From Nissolia schottii (taxonomy: Eukaryota; Streptophyta; Magnoliopsida; Fabales; Fabaceae), in assembly GCA_003254905.1 (NCBI GenBank), contig QANU01094629.1, forward strand, positions 6,704 through 70,703: DNA of 64,000 bases. Direction: 5' to 3'. Position 1 is the stretch's first letter. Each line of letters begins with the position of its first letter. The translations under genes and the position numbers were made by a program. Below are positions 48,035 through 59,419 of the stretch, in pieces. The notes beneath the pieces are model-generated. The model worked only from the letters and a program-made list of their open reading frames with translations, had not been told where the DNA came from and searched no databases.

Positions 48035-48972
48035 TCAGAAATAGTGTTGAGTTGATAGTTTGTAGCCTGAAATGAGTGCTGACAATGCTAGGCACAAGAA
48101 GGCAAAAATGGACATGCTAATGGCTGCACTTGAAGAGTCTGTGAATACATTATCTGCACCTTCCCTCATTCTGTTTGTCATTGGAACCGCTGAAGAGGCT
48201 GATGATATCAAAAGATATGCCATGATCTGCAACCAAAAAATGAACATTGTCAATGAAGCTATGTGCTCAAGATGTTACGACAAAGTTTAGTTCCTGTCCT
48301 AAAACAGAAAAGACAGAGACAGTTAAATAACAGAGACATGTTTCTAGTTTTCCTAATTTTTGGAAGGACAAAAATTAGCTTCAAAATTTCATGTGATAAC
48401 GATAATTTTGAGGTTTTTTTTTTTTTTTTGTTTCTATTCCATTCTCCAAATATATTTTTCCGGCGCACAAACCAAAAGTTACCTAACAGTTCAGGGTCCC
48501 TCAAAAGCAAACAAAAAATGATTGAAAGAGTGAAAGCCAATCACATGGTTTTGAATAAGCAAATGTTTGCCTAAAGCTTTGAATTATTCAAAATGAAGCT
48601 TCTCCACCACCCTAGTAGGTCATCTGCATTACTTTGTGGTCCCATGCAGTAGGATTAGGACCCATTAACTTCTCTTATCACAAATAAATTAAAGCCAATA
48701 AGCCTGTCTTCCCACGTGCTTATACTATTGAAGAAGCACTTAGAAACGTCATATCATTGAAATTGAAAGTTGTGTCCTTAGAAAAACACCTTCCTTCTTA
48801 TTGATTACTAGAAATTGTACAAGCTTTCATTTTCATTCCTTCTCTAGAAGTAACTTCAAAGAGAAGTTTAAAGCTTCCATCCCCAACCTCTTCAGCATTG
48901 CTTAGAGTCATAGCTCAACCACACAGGATAAACTTGAGTTTTCCTTAACTATTGAGGGACAACAAACTAATG

Positions 48973-49015
<43 letters not shown>

Positions 49016-49796
49016 TGCACAACCAAAAGATTAAATAATTGAAGAAAAAAAACTTCAAATAAAACAAAATACTGGTCTTCTTCTATGAAAATGAGATTCC
49101 ATTGACAATTCAACTCAACTTCAAGATGTTGAATTTGGTTCTTGACCGCTCACTAGTCAAAGAATCACATTTGGTTGAAAATTATACTACACAATGTCAA
49201 GAATCATCTCTCCTAAAAAGTAACGTCATTACGTAGTAACACGCAGAGGTCAATGTAATGATGATCAAAGAAGAATGGATGCCAAACAAACCTGATCTCC
49301 AGCGAAGTCAATCATAAGAGCCGTTCTCTGCTGAATCAATTGTTTCCCGGTGGAAAGTTCATGAACTTGACGAAATGCTTGTCCTCCCGAGTAAATAGCG
49401 GACAAAATGGCTACGGCAACCACATACCTATTCTCCAAAATCCAATTCAAGCTCATCAATAAAAGCCATAAAATAAAATAAAAATAAAATAAAATAAAAT
49501 CAAAATCTCTACCTGTACTCTTCATATTTATCAAAATCTCTCCAATCGCCATGCTTGTTGCTGGTCATGACGATGAAGGAAATTAGAGAGAGGAGCACAG
49601 CCGACGCTCTCAGGGCGATCGACCCTCTCTTCAACAAGTCCTCCCTCTTCCACCTCCGAAGGATTCCGGCTACACCGCCCTCGGCGGCCTGCGGCGTCCG
49701 CTGGTGGTGGTCCCCGCCATTGGCAGGATCAGGCATTGGCGGAGACTGGACATGTATCTTTGGCGATGAATTACCATTGCCTTCGAGATCTGACAT
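48035..49796 (-). CDS. CASP-like protein, CASPL4-type four-helix membrane protein
   Basis: CASP-like proteins are MARVEL-related plasma-membrane proteins; true CASPs scaffold the Casparian strip, while most CASPLs have unknown roles in membrane domains. Three exons on the minus strand (49796-49513, 49427-49292, 48226-48035), all GT-AG, give 203 aa. Residues 1-55 are a hydrophilic, proline-rich cytosolic tail; helices lie at about 60-79, 95-112, 130-152 and 172-194. The first helix has the conserved arginine (ALRASAV) and the third the conserved aspartate (ALMIDFAGDQ), the family signature. The start MSDLEGNGNS is preferred over an in-frame methionine 26 codons upstream because it matches the usual family length. 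Intron 2 (1065 bp) holds a long (AT)n run. Subfamily 4 is suggested by the long N-terminal tail. Confidence 0.9.
48975..49012. repeat. (AT)n microsatellite in CASPL intron 2
   Basis: About 18 AT units. Likely length-variable between lines. Confidence 0.95.
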
Positions 49797-50069
49797 GCGT
49801 GTGCCTGGATCTTCTCTTACTCTTTGGATTCGAAGCTTTCGGATCCAATTGAACTTCTGAATTCTGATAACCAAAATGTGTCAGAAGGATAATGAGAAGA
49901 AATCAAAGTTTGTTGTTGCTGCTGTCGATAAAATCGTTACGGGAGTTAACGGGGTTCACTGGTACGCGCAATTGAGCGCGTGTGAATGGCGACACTAGCT
50001 GACGTGGGATGAAGGGATTCGTTGGAGCATTGTGGAGTACGTGTACAACTAAGGCAGGCGCATTGCCGG
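49797..50069. other. Probable promoter/leader of the CASPL gene
   Basis: GC-richer than flanks, immediately upstream of the minus-strand start; no specific element identified. Confidence 0.4.
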
Positions 50070-50803
50070 CAGTAGGAATGAAAATGAGCTGAATATGGCT
50101 AAGCTTTTGATTTGAGTAGCTTTCACTCGTTTTTAAATTATTTGCTATGAGTTTTTATCTGACATGTATAAAAGTCTGACATGGTTTGAAATTCTATTTA
50201 CAAACTTACTTGAAATAATAAAAAACCAAAAATTTATATGTTATTTGTCATTGAAGCTATGCAAATAATGTATCTAATTAAGTCATTAACAGGAAATACA
50301 ATAAAATCTATTTTTTTAGTCATTTAATTTTAACATAGTCAAAATAAGTATGAAAGAAGATGAATTATATTAATAAATAAGAAAGGATCATACTATACAA
50401 ATACTGAAGTGATATTGCAAGAGAAAACAAATTAATAAATATCATATAACAGACGAAAAGATAAAGCGCTAGGTGTTTAAGTCTGAGACAAAGATAAAGA
50501 AATGAAGAGTTAAAAAAAGAATATTTGATTTTGTTTCCAAGAGAGTGAGAGAGATGAAAAACATAAATGATTTTGAGTAAAAATTTATTATTTAGAAATA
50601 GGAAAAATTATATGTTTTTATAAATAGGTCGGTCCGTTGGGTTTAAAAGACTTTTTCTTTTCTTAACTATGACTTGACCTATTTTGCTAATATTTTTTTT
50701 AAAAAAGTCTTGATCTATGTTGTTTATTAAATGAGTTAGGTGTAATTAAGCCTTAAAAGAGCCGGGTCAAAGACTCCCGATTTAGCCTATTTCCACCCCG
50801 CTG
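50070..50803. mobile_element. Non-autonomous hAT element
   Basis: The ends CAGTAGGAATGAAAAT and (reverse complement) CAGCGGGGTGGAAATA form an imperfect terminal inverted repeat beginning CAG, typical of plant hAT elements. Flanks ATTGCCGG (50062-50069) and ATTGCCGC (50804-50811) agree at 7 of 8 positions, the expected 8-bp target duplication. The 734-bp body is AT-rich and non-coding. Confidence 0.8.
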
Positions 50804-50899
50804 ATTGCCGCTGCTACAGTAAACAGCTTCCCCACACGAGTTATTTTTATTCTAAAGAGAACACATGTTAGTTACTTTGCTTCTTTAAATTAAAAAATT

Positions 50900-51190
50900 A
50901 ACATTTTTTACTCCTCACTAATTTAATTGTGTTTCAAGTTAGTCCTTCAAAAATATTAATAAATTAAATTGGTCCTCAAATCTTATAAATTTGAGTCTAA
51001 TTAGTCTTTAAAAATAATAACATTGCTTAAATTTGGCTCACATTAAGCTACTATTTTAACTTAATTTAAAATTTGAAGTGCTAATTTGATTTATTTATGT
51101 TTTATGGATTAACATGACTCATATCTTATAATTTTGAGAATTAAAATATTAATTTATTAATTTAAAGGATCAAAATAACTCACGTGTGCA
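50900..51190. mobile_element. Small inverted-repeat element
   Basis: Text such as AAGTTAGTCCTTCAAAAATATTAATAAATT on the left is answered by inverted text near 51135-51185 (AATTTATTAATTTAAAGGAT). A MITE of the same general style as those in the UGT flanks; boundaries are approximate. Confidence 0.4.
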
Positions 51191-51203
51191 TATTATCCGA
51201 TAT

Positions 51204-51895
51204 TGTTAGTTAAAAGCATTAGTTAGAGTTAACAGAATTTGTTGATTAGTTAGCTTAATTAGCTTTAATTATAGTTTGTTAAATGTTATTATTTATGGAA
51301 GATTGTCACCATTAACTAACTTTATCCGGAAAAGTATCCTCTAACATGACCTTGGTATGTACACATATGTAATATTAATTGAATTATTATGAATAGATAA
51401 AATGTTACAAAGACATAAGGGTGATGATGAAGACATGCACATGTATATAAACTCCTTCGACAAAAGTGAGAGTCATTCAGTTCATTTCACCAATTTTACT
51501 CCCATTATGGTATCGGCAAATAAAGTGATCATGAGTATTAACTCATAATTTATCGTTTATAAATGTATATTACACATTGTGTAGCTATTCTTGCGGGCAG
51601 GCTAGCTATTTGATAAAATGTATGTTAGAATAAAGATAAGCTTGCTGTTGCTTGTTCTTAGTGGCTGGAAAGGTCTAAGCACAGTTCACAAATGTGGAGG
51701 AAGGAAGCAATTAGGGTTGAACATGTTGGGAAAGATCGCCTGCAAATTTTTAATGTTCGAGAGAGTTGGTTCTCTCAAAAGTGTAATTTTTGTCATGTTG
51801 GTTTTGTTAGAAGACACTTATCTCAATGCAGGGATCTCATCACTTGGATTCTCTTCATGGAAGATACTCGTATAATTAGAACATCTTTATAATCA
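51204..51895 (+). mobile_element. Fragment of an old copia-type LTR element
   Basis: 51204-51504 starts TGTTAGTT and ends near CCCA, LTR-like. It is followed at once by TTATGGTATCGGC, similar to the initiator-tRNA-Met primer-binding site TGGTATCAGAGC. Downstream, 51692-51890 has a cysteine/histidine cluster (CNFCHVGFVRRHLSQC) loosely like a gag zinc knuckle. The fragment ends close to the younger LTR element inserted at 51941. A broken fossil; family assignment tentative. Confidence 0.4.
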
Positions 51896-51940
51896 GACAT
51901 CAACTCAGGTTTGAGGTCTCATGTATGCTTTACCATTTTG

Positions 51941-52355
51941 TGATAGAAAAATAATAGAATCATCATGTCAGATTACTAGAATAGGATTTGGTAATTTACC
52001 TGGATCCATGGTGGTTGATTGAAATCCCTTACAGCAATTCATCACGAACAAGAGCGTTGTGTTTGTGAATCCAAGAAGTTGCTGTGGGAAGAGAACAGAG
52101 AGGAGAAACAGAGAAGAGAATGAAGAGTTTTTACATTCTATTCTAGAAGTCAGATTCTAACCTTAAACGGTTACCTTTATATTGCAGAATAAAAAACTGA
52201 CAAATGGGTAGACGTAAGGACTCTCCATTTATTAGTCAATGATGGGCCTAGCCCATCTATCATCAGCTAGCCCAAACACATGAAATATTCTGACAATTAA
52301 GTTAATCTGGACAAATTACTAATTTATGCATGTCCACACAATAATTATTCCAACA
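51941..52355 (-). repeat. LTR (3' end of the minus-strand element)
   Basis: 415 bp, TGATAG...CCAACA on the plus strand (TGTTGG...CTATCA on the minus strand). Matches 54598-55005. Confidence 0.92.
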
Positions 52356-54597
52356 TTTTCCCACTTGGACAGCATAAATTAGATTACAAAATAAAACATT
52401 AATCCAGATCAACTCACAATATGTGATCACAATAGATGCCAAAATAGCACAACGTTCTTAACCACAAGATCCAAAATAAAATGTATAAGTATTTTATTAC
52501 TGCAGAAAATCACACTCGAAGGAGCAATGATATTATACAGAAATAAAAAACCACTACACTTCAGTGACCTTTATGAACGTGAAAAATATTTGTCCCAATC
52601 ATCCGCCCAAGATGCTATATGAGATTGAAAGACAATCTCGTCACAATAATAACATGAGACTGGGTCCGAAATGTCTCAATATTATGCCATTATACAACAA
52701 CAATATAAATAATTTCAATTGCGCAAATCATAATAAACAAATTATGGCAACACAGGATAATTGTCGTCACAGCAGTAAATAATTATTGTTAAATGTTTCA
52801 ATAAGACGGCAATATAACACATGAGGTCCAAAAGAAAATTACATATGGGATAAAACTCCCACTAAACCAATATATCAAAAAAACCTCATTATACCCATAT
52901 GGGTTACATGCTCAACAATGAGTTGCATACGCCCCATATGCATTTGAGATGAAACAAGATATCTCAACATAAATATTGAGACTGGGTCCAATATGTCTCA
53001 ATTATATGTCCTTACACAAAATTTGTCAATAATTAAGCTGGACAGGCTTAAATGACATTCACAATAACATGAGGTCACAACAAACCTACAAAACAAACTC
53101 CCCTAACCCAAAAACATCAAAATGAACCTCATTATGCCCTTAAATGTTGCTAGCCATTGATTAGGGGATCAACAACAACATGTTCTGTAGTACCTTAATA
53201 GACAAGAGTCTACCACAATACGCCATATATAAAACGAAAGGACACGATAATATATGGCAAAAAACATTATTTAGTCTTAAGACAATAATGACAATATATA
53301 TTACTCCCACTAATCCAACATATTAAAACAAACACAAATTTTAATATGCCAAGGAGTAACAAGTTTGGACATACACTCAATAACAATTAAGAACATAACA
53401 CAATATAAAGTCTCTAACTCCCACTAAACAAAATTTTCAATATGCCGAGGAGTAACAATACNNNNNNNNNNNNNNNNNNNNNNNNNNNNNNNNNNNNNNN
53501 NNNNNNNNNNNNNNNNNNNNNNNNNNNNNNNNNNNNNNNNNNNNNNNNNNNNNNNNNNAAACAATTACATTGTAACTGATCATAAAAGAAAAATAAAGGA
53601 AAAATTGTAACTGATCTTAATTATAATCAATTACACTAAAAGAAATAAAAGAAAACTATTCCTATAGTTAATTTCAAAATAAAGAGCGATTAGTGTGCTG
53701 AATTTTTTTTTTTCCTTCTTTCAGCTCATGCCAACACCAAATGTTGAAGCTAGGGGAGACAAGAAATCTTTCCCCAACACCAGTGCAATATAAATAATAA
53801 ACATAAAGAAGCCCCAGGACCAGAAAGAACCCATTACCAAGTGGCTGGAGAATACTCACGGCTCATTATCATGGCAACAGGATTGCAGAAAATTTTCCGC
53901 AAATCATGGCAGCAACACAAATCAACAATCCCAGTATATCAATTAATTTTCGAAAATCCAAAACAGCAATTCCTCAATTGCAGCGGCAAATCACGGGAAT
54001 CACGTGATTCTCTACGGCATGCCCGGCATCCGCAATTTTACCATTGATGCCACTAATTAACCACGGCGGTGCAGCAGCGGCGGCATCGCAAGCAGCGGCT
54101 CCCTGTAGCTACGACGCCTGGTGGAAACCTGCAGGGGCAGACCGAATGCCCCGACCCCAGAACCCACCGTGACAGCCAACCGCCACCACCGCACAAGGCA
54201 CACCCATCACGGCACAAAACTTCAATTTTCTTTCTTTATTGTTTTGCATTTTCTTCCTTTATTGTTTTACTGTATCCATGGTTCATTGAGCATGATAAAT
54301 AATAATTATGTAAATAGCTTAATGTTATGAAAGCCTTGTTTGCATTTGCTGAATCCATAGCTGGAGGTTAATTGCTATATTAGGGTTAGAATAAAATTCC
54401 CAATTCCCAAATTTAACAATTCAGGTTCACAGGATTGAAAAATTGAATAAATTGTTAACCAAATGATTAACAACACTTATTATCACAAATTTCACATGAA
54501 AGTGCAGCGGAAACTAGAATAACATATTTCAATTTTTCAAATCATCCAACAACACAATCCTAATAACCTGTCAATGATGTAAGGCTCTGATACCACT
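52356..54597 (-). repeat. Interior of the short LTR element: degenerate repeats, no genes
   Basis: Between 52840 and 53460 phrases such as ACTCCCACTAAACCAATATA, AACCTCATTATACCC and ATGCCGAGGAGTAACAA recur with variation, forming loose tandem units. A 97-N gap lies at 53462-53558. 54050-54200 is GC-rich. Short open stretches exist but none resembles gag, protease, integrase or RT. Confidence 0.7.
53462..53558. other. Assembly gap (97 N)
   Basis: Run of N inside the interior repeats of the LTR element. Confidence 0.99.
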
Positions 54598-55005
54598 TGA
54601 TAGAAAAATAATAGAATCATCATGTCAGATTGGTAATTTACCTGGATCCATGGCGGTTGATTGAAATCCCTTACAGCAATTCATCACGAACAAGAGCGTT
54701 GTGTTTGTGAATCCAAGAAGTTGCTGTTGGAAGAGAACAGAGAGGAGAAACAGAGAAGAGAATGAAGAGTTTTTACGTTCTATTCCGAAGTCAGATTCTA
54801 ACCTTAAGCTGTTACCTTTTTATTCTTAATAGGGCAGAATAAAAAACTGACAAATGGGTAGACGTAGGGACTCTCCATTTATTAGTCAATGATGGGCCTA
54901 ACCCACCTATCATCAACTAGCCCAAACACATGAAATATTCTTACAATTAAGTTAATCTGGACAAATTACTAATTTATGCATGTCCACACAATAATTATTC
55001 CAACA
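54598..55005 (-). repeat. LTR (5' end of the minus-strand element)
   Basis: 408 bp, same termini as the other LTR. The primer-binding site lies at 54583-54595 on the plus-strand numbering. Confidence 0.92.
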
Positions 55006-56223
55006 TTTTGATCCTGTGGATTAATATAATTTGGCTTTGTAACCTTCATCACTTGCCTAATTACTTTTTGTTAGGCATTCTGGTTTTACCTAATTTTTTC
55101 TTAGATTTCTGCAGTCCTATGTATACTCAATTACTCAAACTTCTATAGCTAGTTATAGGCCTATATAGAGTTTGTACCCAATCTTAGTTGACCCTTTGTT
55201 CATCTAGTTACTAACATTATTCTACTAGATACATGAGTTAAGATGTACATATCTATTATCTATTTATTATAATATATAAATTCTAACACACATAAGTGTC
55301 ATTTTATCTAATTTGATGACATGTCATTCTCACATTCCTCTTTAGGCTTATTGGGCTCTAATTAATCCTTCTATTTCATTCCAAATGTACTTGCATTATC
55401 GCACCAAATTAGACCAAATAAAAAAGGCAAGACCTAAATGGAAACTCACCAAACAATTCAATATAGACCAAACCAAAATATACTGGTCATGCACAAAAAT
55501 ATCAATCGTGCATATAAGTGAGTAATGATGGATGAAGATTATAGGATGATTGCAAGTAAGTTAGCTTCGTTGTTGCACTTGCATAGTGGTGGAATGATGA
55601 GTGACCGATGATGCATTGCTTCTTCTCCTTGCTCCACCTTATAACCCCCAATTTCGCCCCACCCTCTTCATCCTCCACTACTATAGCGCATGTTGCATTT
55701 GCTATTGATTTAGCAATGAACCAAGTATTTCATGTAACATATATTCCACGATCAAGTATCTTTCCATTTCTCTTCCCTTTCCCTTCCTATTCCTTTTCCC
55801 ATAACTTCGTATCATGTGGTATATTCCAACGGTTCTCATTGCTCTCTAAATCTTATAAAAGACATACATGATGTTATTATGTGACATAAGTTCTCAATTC
55901 CATGACTTTTTTTAGAAGTTTATCTCCTAACTTTGAAACTTGTTGCTTGATTAACAAATTATCTAATGATCAATCTAACATCAAATGACAACCCTTTGGC
56001 TCTAACATTTAGCTCAAACATAATGTAGGAACCTTATTTAACATCATCAATAGTATCATATAAAGAGTCAATATCCTTGCAATGGTCATGGAAAAGGAAT
56101 CACAATAGAAAGATGATAACGGAAGAAGAAAAACACCAATAAAAAATTAAACTGCCAAATTAATAACTAAAGATGGAATTAAAAAGATGAAAATCATTTT
56201 AATATCATATATATATATATATA
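54959..56223. repeat. 1265-bp segment, copy A
   Basis: By eye identical, with no mismatch, to 57259-58523 at a constant offset of 2300. It includes the last 47 bases of the right LTR and the downstream UGT flank. It is probably the true copy because it continues smoothly on both sides. Confidence 0.9.
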
Positions 56224-57159
56224 ATTTGCAAATACTTTTGTTTACTTGTATTATTATACTGTCATTTTATTATAAATAAATAATTATTTTCTCATTACAC
56301 ACTTATTACACTTTATATTAGTAAAGTTCCATTTACTAAATTATTTACTCTTTGAAAGTGTAAGTTTGAGTTACTTTGGTCCGTAAAATTCAAACTCTGA
56401 CTTTTTAATCCTTGAAATTGTAAGTTACAAGTCAAATTAGTCTCTAAATTCATTATCATTATTGTATTGTCACGTTTTTACTACTTTTTCACATTAAATG
56501 AGAATGTGATGATAACAAAAGTTGTGTGACAATACTAAAACCTAAAAATATGATTGTAACGACACGGGTTACAAATCTTAGTTATTATAGCAACTTCATT
56601 TATTACCATAGCTACTCTTACGACTTCATTTGCAGTTTTATGTGCAATTACAGCTCACCCTTTTAATGTGATAAATAAATTAAATGTGGCAATACAGTAA
56701 TGAAAATACATGAAGGACTAATTTGACTTACAACTTCCAATTTCAAATATTAAAAAAATAAAATTTGAATTTTAAATACCAAAATGACTCAAACTTAAAA
56801 CTAAAATAAGCATTACATTATTTTGATAACTTTATTTGTTTGCGCATTGTGTGGGTCTAAATCTAGTTGACACTAAGAATGAAGTAATTGTGCAGAATTT
56901 CATTTGTCTCTGAAAGCTGTTTCCACAGGTTGAGATGCCAACTTGCTTTCAAACAAATTTCTATTACCAATAATAATTTTATGCATAATACCACCCCTTC
57001 AACTTCAAACTACGCAAATGGCTTGGTAAAAGGGTAAAACTAAAAAAAAACTTGTTATGTCATAACGATGCACAAGTAATAAGCTATCTGAACTCCAAAT
57101 CCCTACAAATATCAGCTGAAAAATAGAATAGTTTGGATGTTGTTCCATCTTTATCTTAC
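55011..57159. other. 3' flank of UGT copy 1, homologous to 62041-63533
   Basis: From about 55686 the sequence is colinear with 62041 onward, including (AT)n runs and an inverted-repeat element at about 56340-56830. That element has ends with AAGTTTGAGT(T/C)A(C/T)TTTGGT and AAGTCAAATTAGTC shared in inverted orientation. The 87-codon open stretch at 55608-55871 is repeated at 57908 and in part near 62040 only because the DNA is duplicated; it has no domain. Confidence 0.7.
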
Positions 57160-58701
57160 TTAAAACAAATCAGAATAGTTTGTTTTCTCAACTGCTCTTG
57201 ACAACTTCAATGACTTCAGCTCATCTATTAGCTGCATCAAGTTGTTGTAAGAGGATCNGGACAAATTACTAATTTATGCATGTCCACACAATAATTATTC
57301 CAACATTTTGATCCTGTGGATTAATATAATTTGGCTTTGTAACCTTCATCACTTGCCTAATTACTTTTTGTTAGGCATTCTGGTTTTACCTAATTTTTTC
57401 TTAGATTTCTGCAGTCCTATGTATACTCAATTACTCAAACTTCTATAGCTAGTTATAGGCCTATATAGAGTTTGTACCCAATCTTAGTTGACCCTTTGTT
57501 CATCTAGTTACTAACATTATTCTACTAGATACATGAGTTAAGATGTACATATCTATTATCTATTTATTATAATATATAAATTCTAACACACATAAGTGTC
57601 ATTTTATCTAATTTGATGACATGTCATTCTCACATTCCTCTTTAGGCTTATTGGGCTCTAATTAATCCTTCTATTTCATTCCAAATGTACTTGCATTATC
57701 GCACCAAATTAGACCAAATAAAAAAGGCAAGACCTAAATGGAAACTCACCAAACAATTCAATATAGACCAAACCAAAATATACTGGTCATGCACAAAAAT
57801 ATCAATCGTGCATATAAGTGAGTAATGATGGATGAAGATTATAGGATGATTGCAAGTAAGTTAGCTTCGTTGTTGCACTTGCATAGTGGTGGAATGATGA
57901 GTGACCGATGATGCATTGCTTCTTCTCCTTGCTCCACCTTATAACCCCCAATTTCGCCCCACCCTCTTCATCCTCCACTACTATAGCGCATGTTGCATTT
58001 GCTATTGATTTAGCAATGAACCAAGTATTTCATGTAACATATATTCCACGATCAAGTATCTTTCCATTTCTCTTCCCTTTCCCTTCCTATTCCTTTTCCC
58101 ATAACTTCGTATCATGTGGTATATTCCAACGGTTCTCATTGCTCTCTAAATCTTATAAAAGACATACATGATGTTATTATGTGACATAAGTTCTCAATTC
58201 CATGACTTTTTTTAGAAGTTTATCTCCTAACTTTGAAACTTGTTGCTTGATTAACAAATTATCTAATGATCAATCTAACATCAAATGACAACCCTTTGGC
58301 TCTAACATTTAGCTCAAACATAATGTAGGAACCTTATTTAACATCATCAATAGTATCATATAAAGAGTCAATATCCTTGCAATGGTCATGGAAAAGGAAT
58401 CACAATAGAAAGATGATAACGGAAGAAGAAAAACACCAATAAAAAATTAAACTGCCAAATTAATAACTAAAGATGGAATTAAAAAGATGAAAATCATTTT
58501 AATATCATATATATATATATATANGGAACTGAAGTCACTGTCTATGGCCTTTTGGAATAACAAGGCATTGGCATGAGTAGTGATGATGGTAACACTAGCA
58601 CCATGCCTTGCGAACAGCCTGGCTGTGTCTACCATGGGGTTCATGTGGCCAGGAGTTGCATATGGAAGAAAAATTACATTCAGTTCAGACTCCATCTTCA
58701 T
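57160..58701 (-). CDS. UGT73-type glycosyltransferase, two ends only (split by misplaced contig)
   Basis: UDP-dependent glycosyltransferases of this class add sugars to triterpenoids or phenolics in the cytosol. The N-terminus is at 58701-58525 (MESELNVIFLPYATPGHMNP, then MVDTARLFARHGASVTIITT and QKAIDSD), with the conserved acceptor-site histidine in the TPGHMNP motif. The C-terminus is at 57257-57160, ending AVEKTNYSDLF, the same as the gene at 63534. Between them, where about 390 codons including the PSPG sugar-donor box belong, the assembly shows two single Ns and the 1265-bp duplicate. That insert is close to the size of the missing part. I therefore read this as an intact gene hidden by misassembly rather than a true pseudogene, but the sequence alone cannot exclude a deletion. 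Similar in sequence to UGT73 members acting on soyasapogenols; the substrate is inference. Confidence 0.8.
57259..58523. repeat. 1265-bp segment, copy B, bounded by single Ns
   Basis: Exact duplicate of 54959-56223, bounded by an N at 57258 and another at 58524. It begins inside an LTR end and stops inside an (AT)n run, neither of which is a natural duplication boundary. It separates the two ends of a UGT gene. Best read as a contig wrongly placed in a gap. Confidence 0.88.
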
Positions 58702-59102
58702 GGCAACCTATACGAGGGGAAACCTTTTTGAGCAAAGAAGGTGCACCCATCATTTATTGTGACATCATGACGAATCACTTATCATTGAATTGAATGAGAT
58801 TTTAACAGGAATCACACTTTCTATTAAATTTAATTTAATAATAAATAATGAGTGAATCGACACAATGTATCTCACTCAAAATAAATACAAATAACATTTT
58901 TATTTTTAAATTTACCGACTGAAGTTCTCATTTGTTTAATTAAAATAATAGAGACAGCAAATTGTAGTTTTAAGTTATTAACGACTTAGAGACTTCTGGC
59001 TGTCTCCAAAGCTTATCTGGATGATTGTATATATTTTTAATAACAACATTATCAAAAGCAAATACAAAATAACATTTAATAATGAAAGTGAGTTACAATA
59101 AG

Positions 59103-59150
59103 TGATATGGAAGAAACATTACATTCAGTTGTTGGCGGTTTAGGGGTTCA
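59103..59150 (-). pseudogene. Relic of a UGT 5' end
   Basis: Read on the minus strand, QLNVMFLPYH matches the start of the neighbouring UGT (ELNVIFLPYA), with DNA identity continuing over about 25 bases, after which the similarity stops. A short remnant of a third family member in the array. Confidence 0.5.
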
Positions 59151-59373
59151 TGTGTCTGCTTTGCGCAATCTGAAGCTTCTTGCTGTCGGTGATGAATGAT
59201 GTGTATGTCCAGAAGCGTTCGTTGATTTGCGGAACTAGAGCGGGCATGGTATAGATTATTTGTTTGTGGCTGTGCCTTTTTATTTATGTAGCAATTGATT
59301 GAATAAAGAAAATGTGCCACGTGAAACTCGAGGCCTGCCCGTGTCTCGTGTCTCGTGTCTTTTGTTTTTTTTA

Positions 59374-59419
<46 letters not shown>

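Larger units (their letters stand above)
51941..55005 (-). mobile_element. Short LTR element without coding genes, TTTTG target duplication
   Basis: Two LTRs in the same orientation (51941-52355 and 54598-55005) bound a 2.2-kb interior. Read on the minus strand, the right LTR is followed after two bases by TGGTATCAGAGCC, an initiator tRNA-Met primer-binding site, and the left LTR is preceded by a purine tract (CCAAGTGGGAAAA). The pentamer TTTTG flanks both ends (51936-51940, 55006-55010). No gag or pol is recognisable, so it is a non-autonomous derivative, probably moved by a copia element. The LTRs differ by about a dozen substitutions and a few indels in roughly 395 aligned bases (about 3%), which at the usual plant LTR rate means about one million years. 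It looks structurally whole apart from the N gap. Confidence 0.9.

Noticed and set aside
48263-48574. A 103-codon plus-strand frame opposite the CASPL gene
   Set aside because: Lies in CASPL intron 2, with low complexity and no domain.
49797-49874. Upstream in-frame start for the CASPL protein
   Set aside because: Adds 26 basic residues not expected in the family; MSDLEGNGNS fits better.
51618-51875. An 85-codon frame as a host gene
   Set aside because: Follows an LTR-like stretch and a primer-binding-site match; more likely part of an old retroelement.
55608-55871. An 87-codon reading frame present identically at 57908-58171 and in related form near 62040
   Set aside because: The copies exist because the DNA is duplicated (one by assembly, one by the UGT tandem duplication). 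The 62-kb version lacks the first third of the frame, and there is no domain or codon bias.
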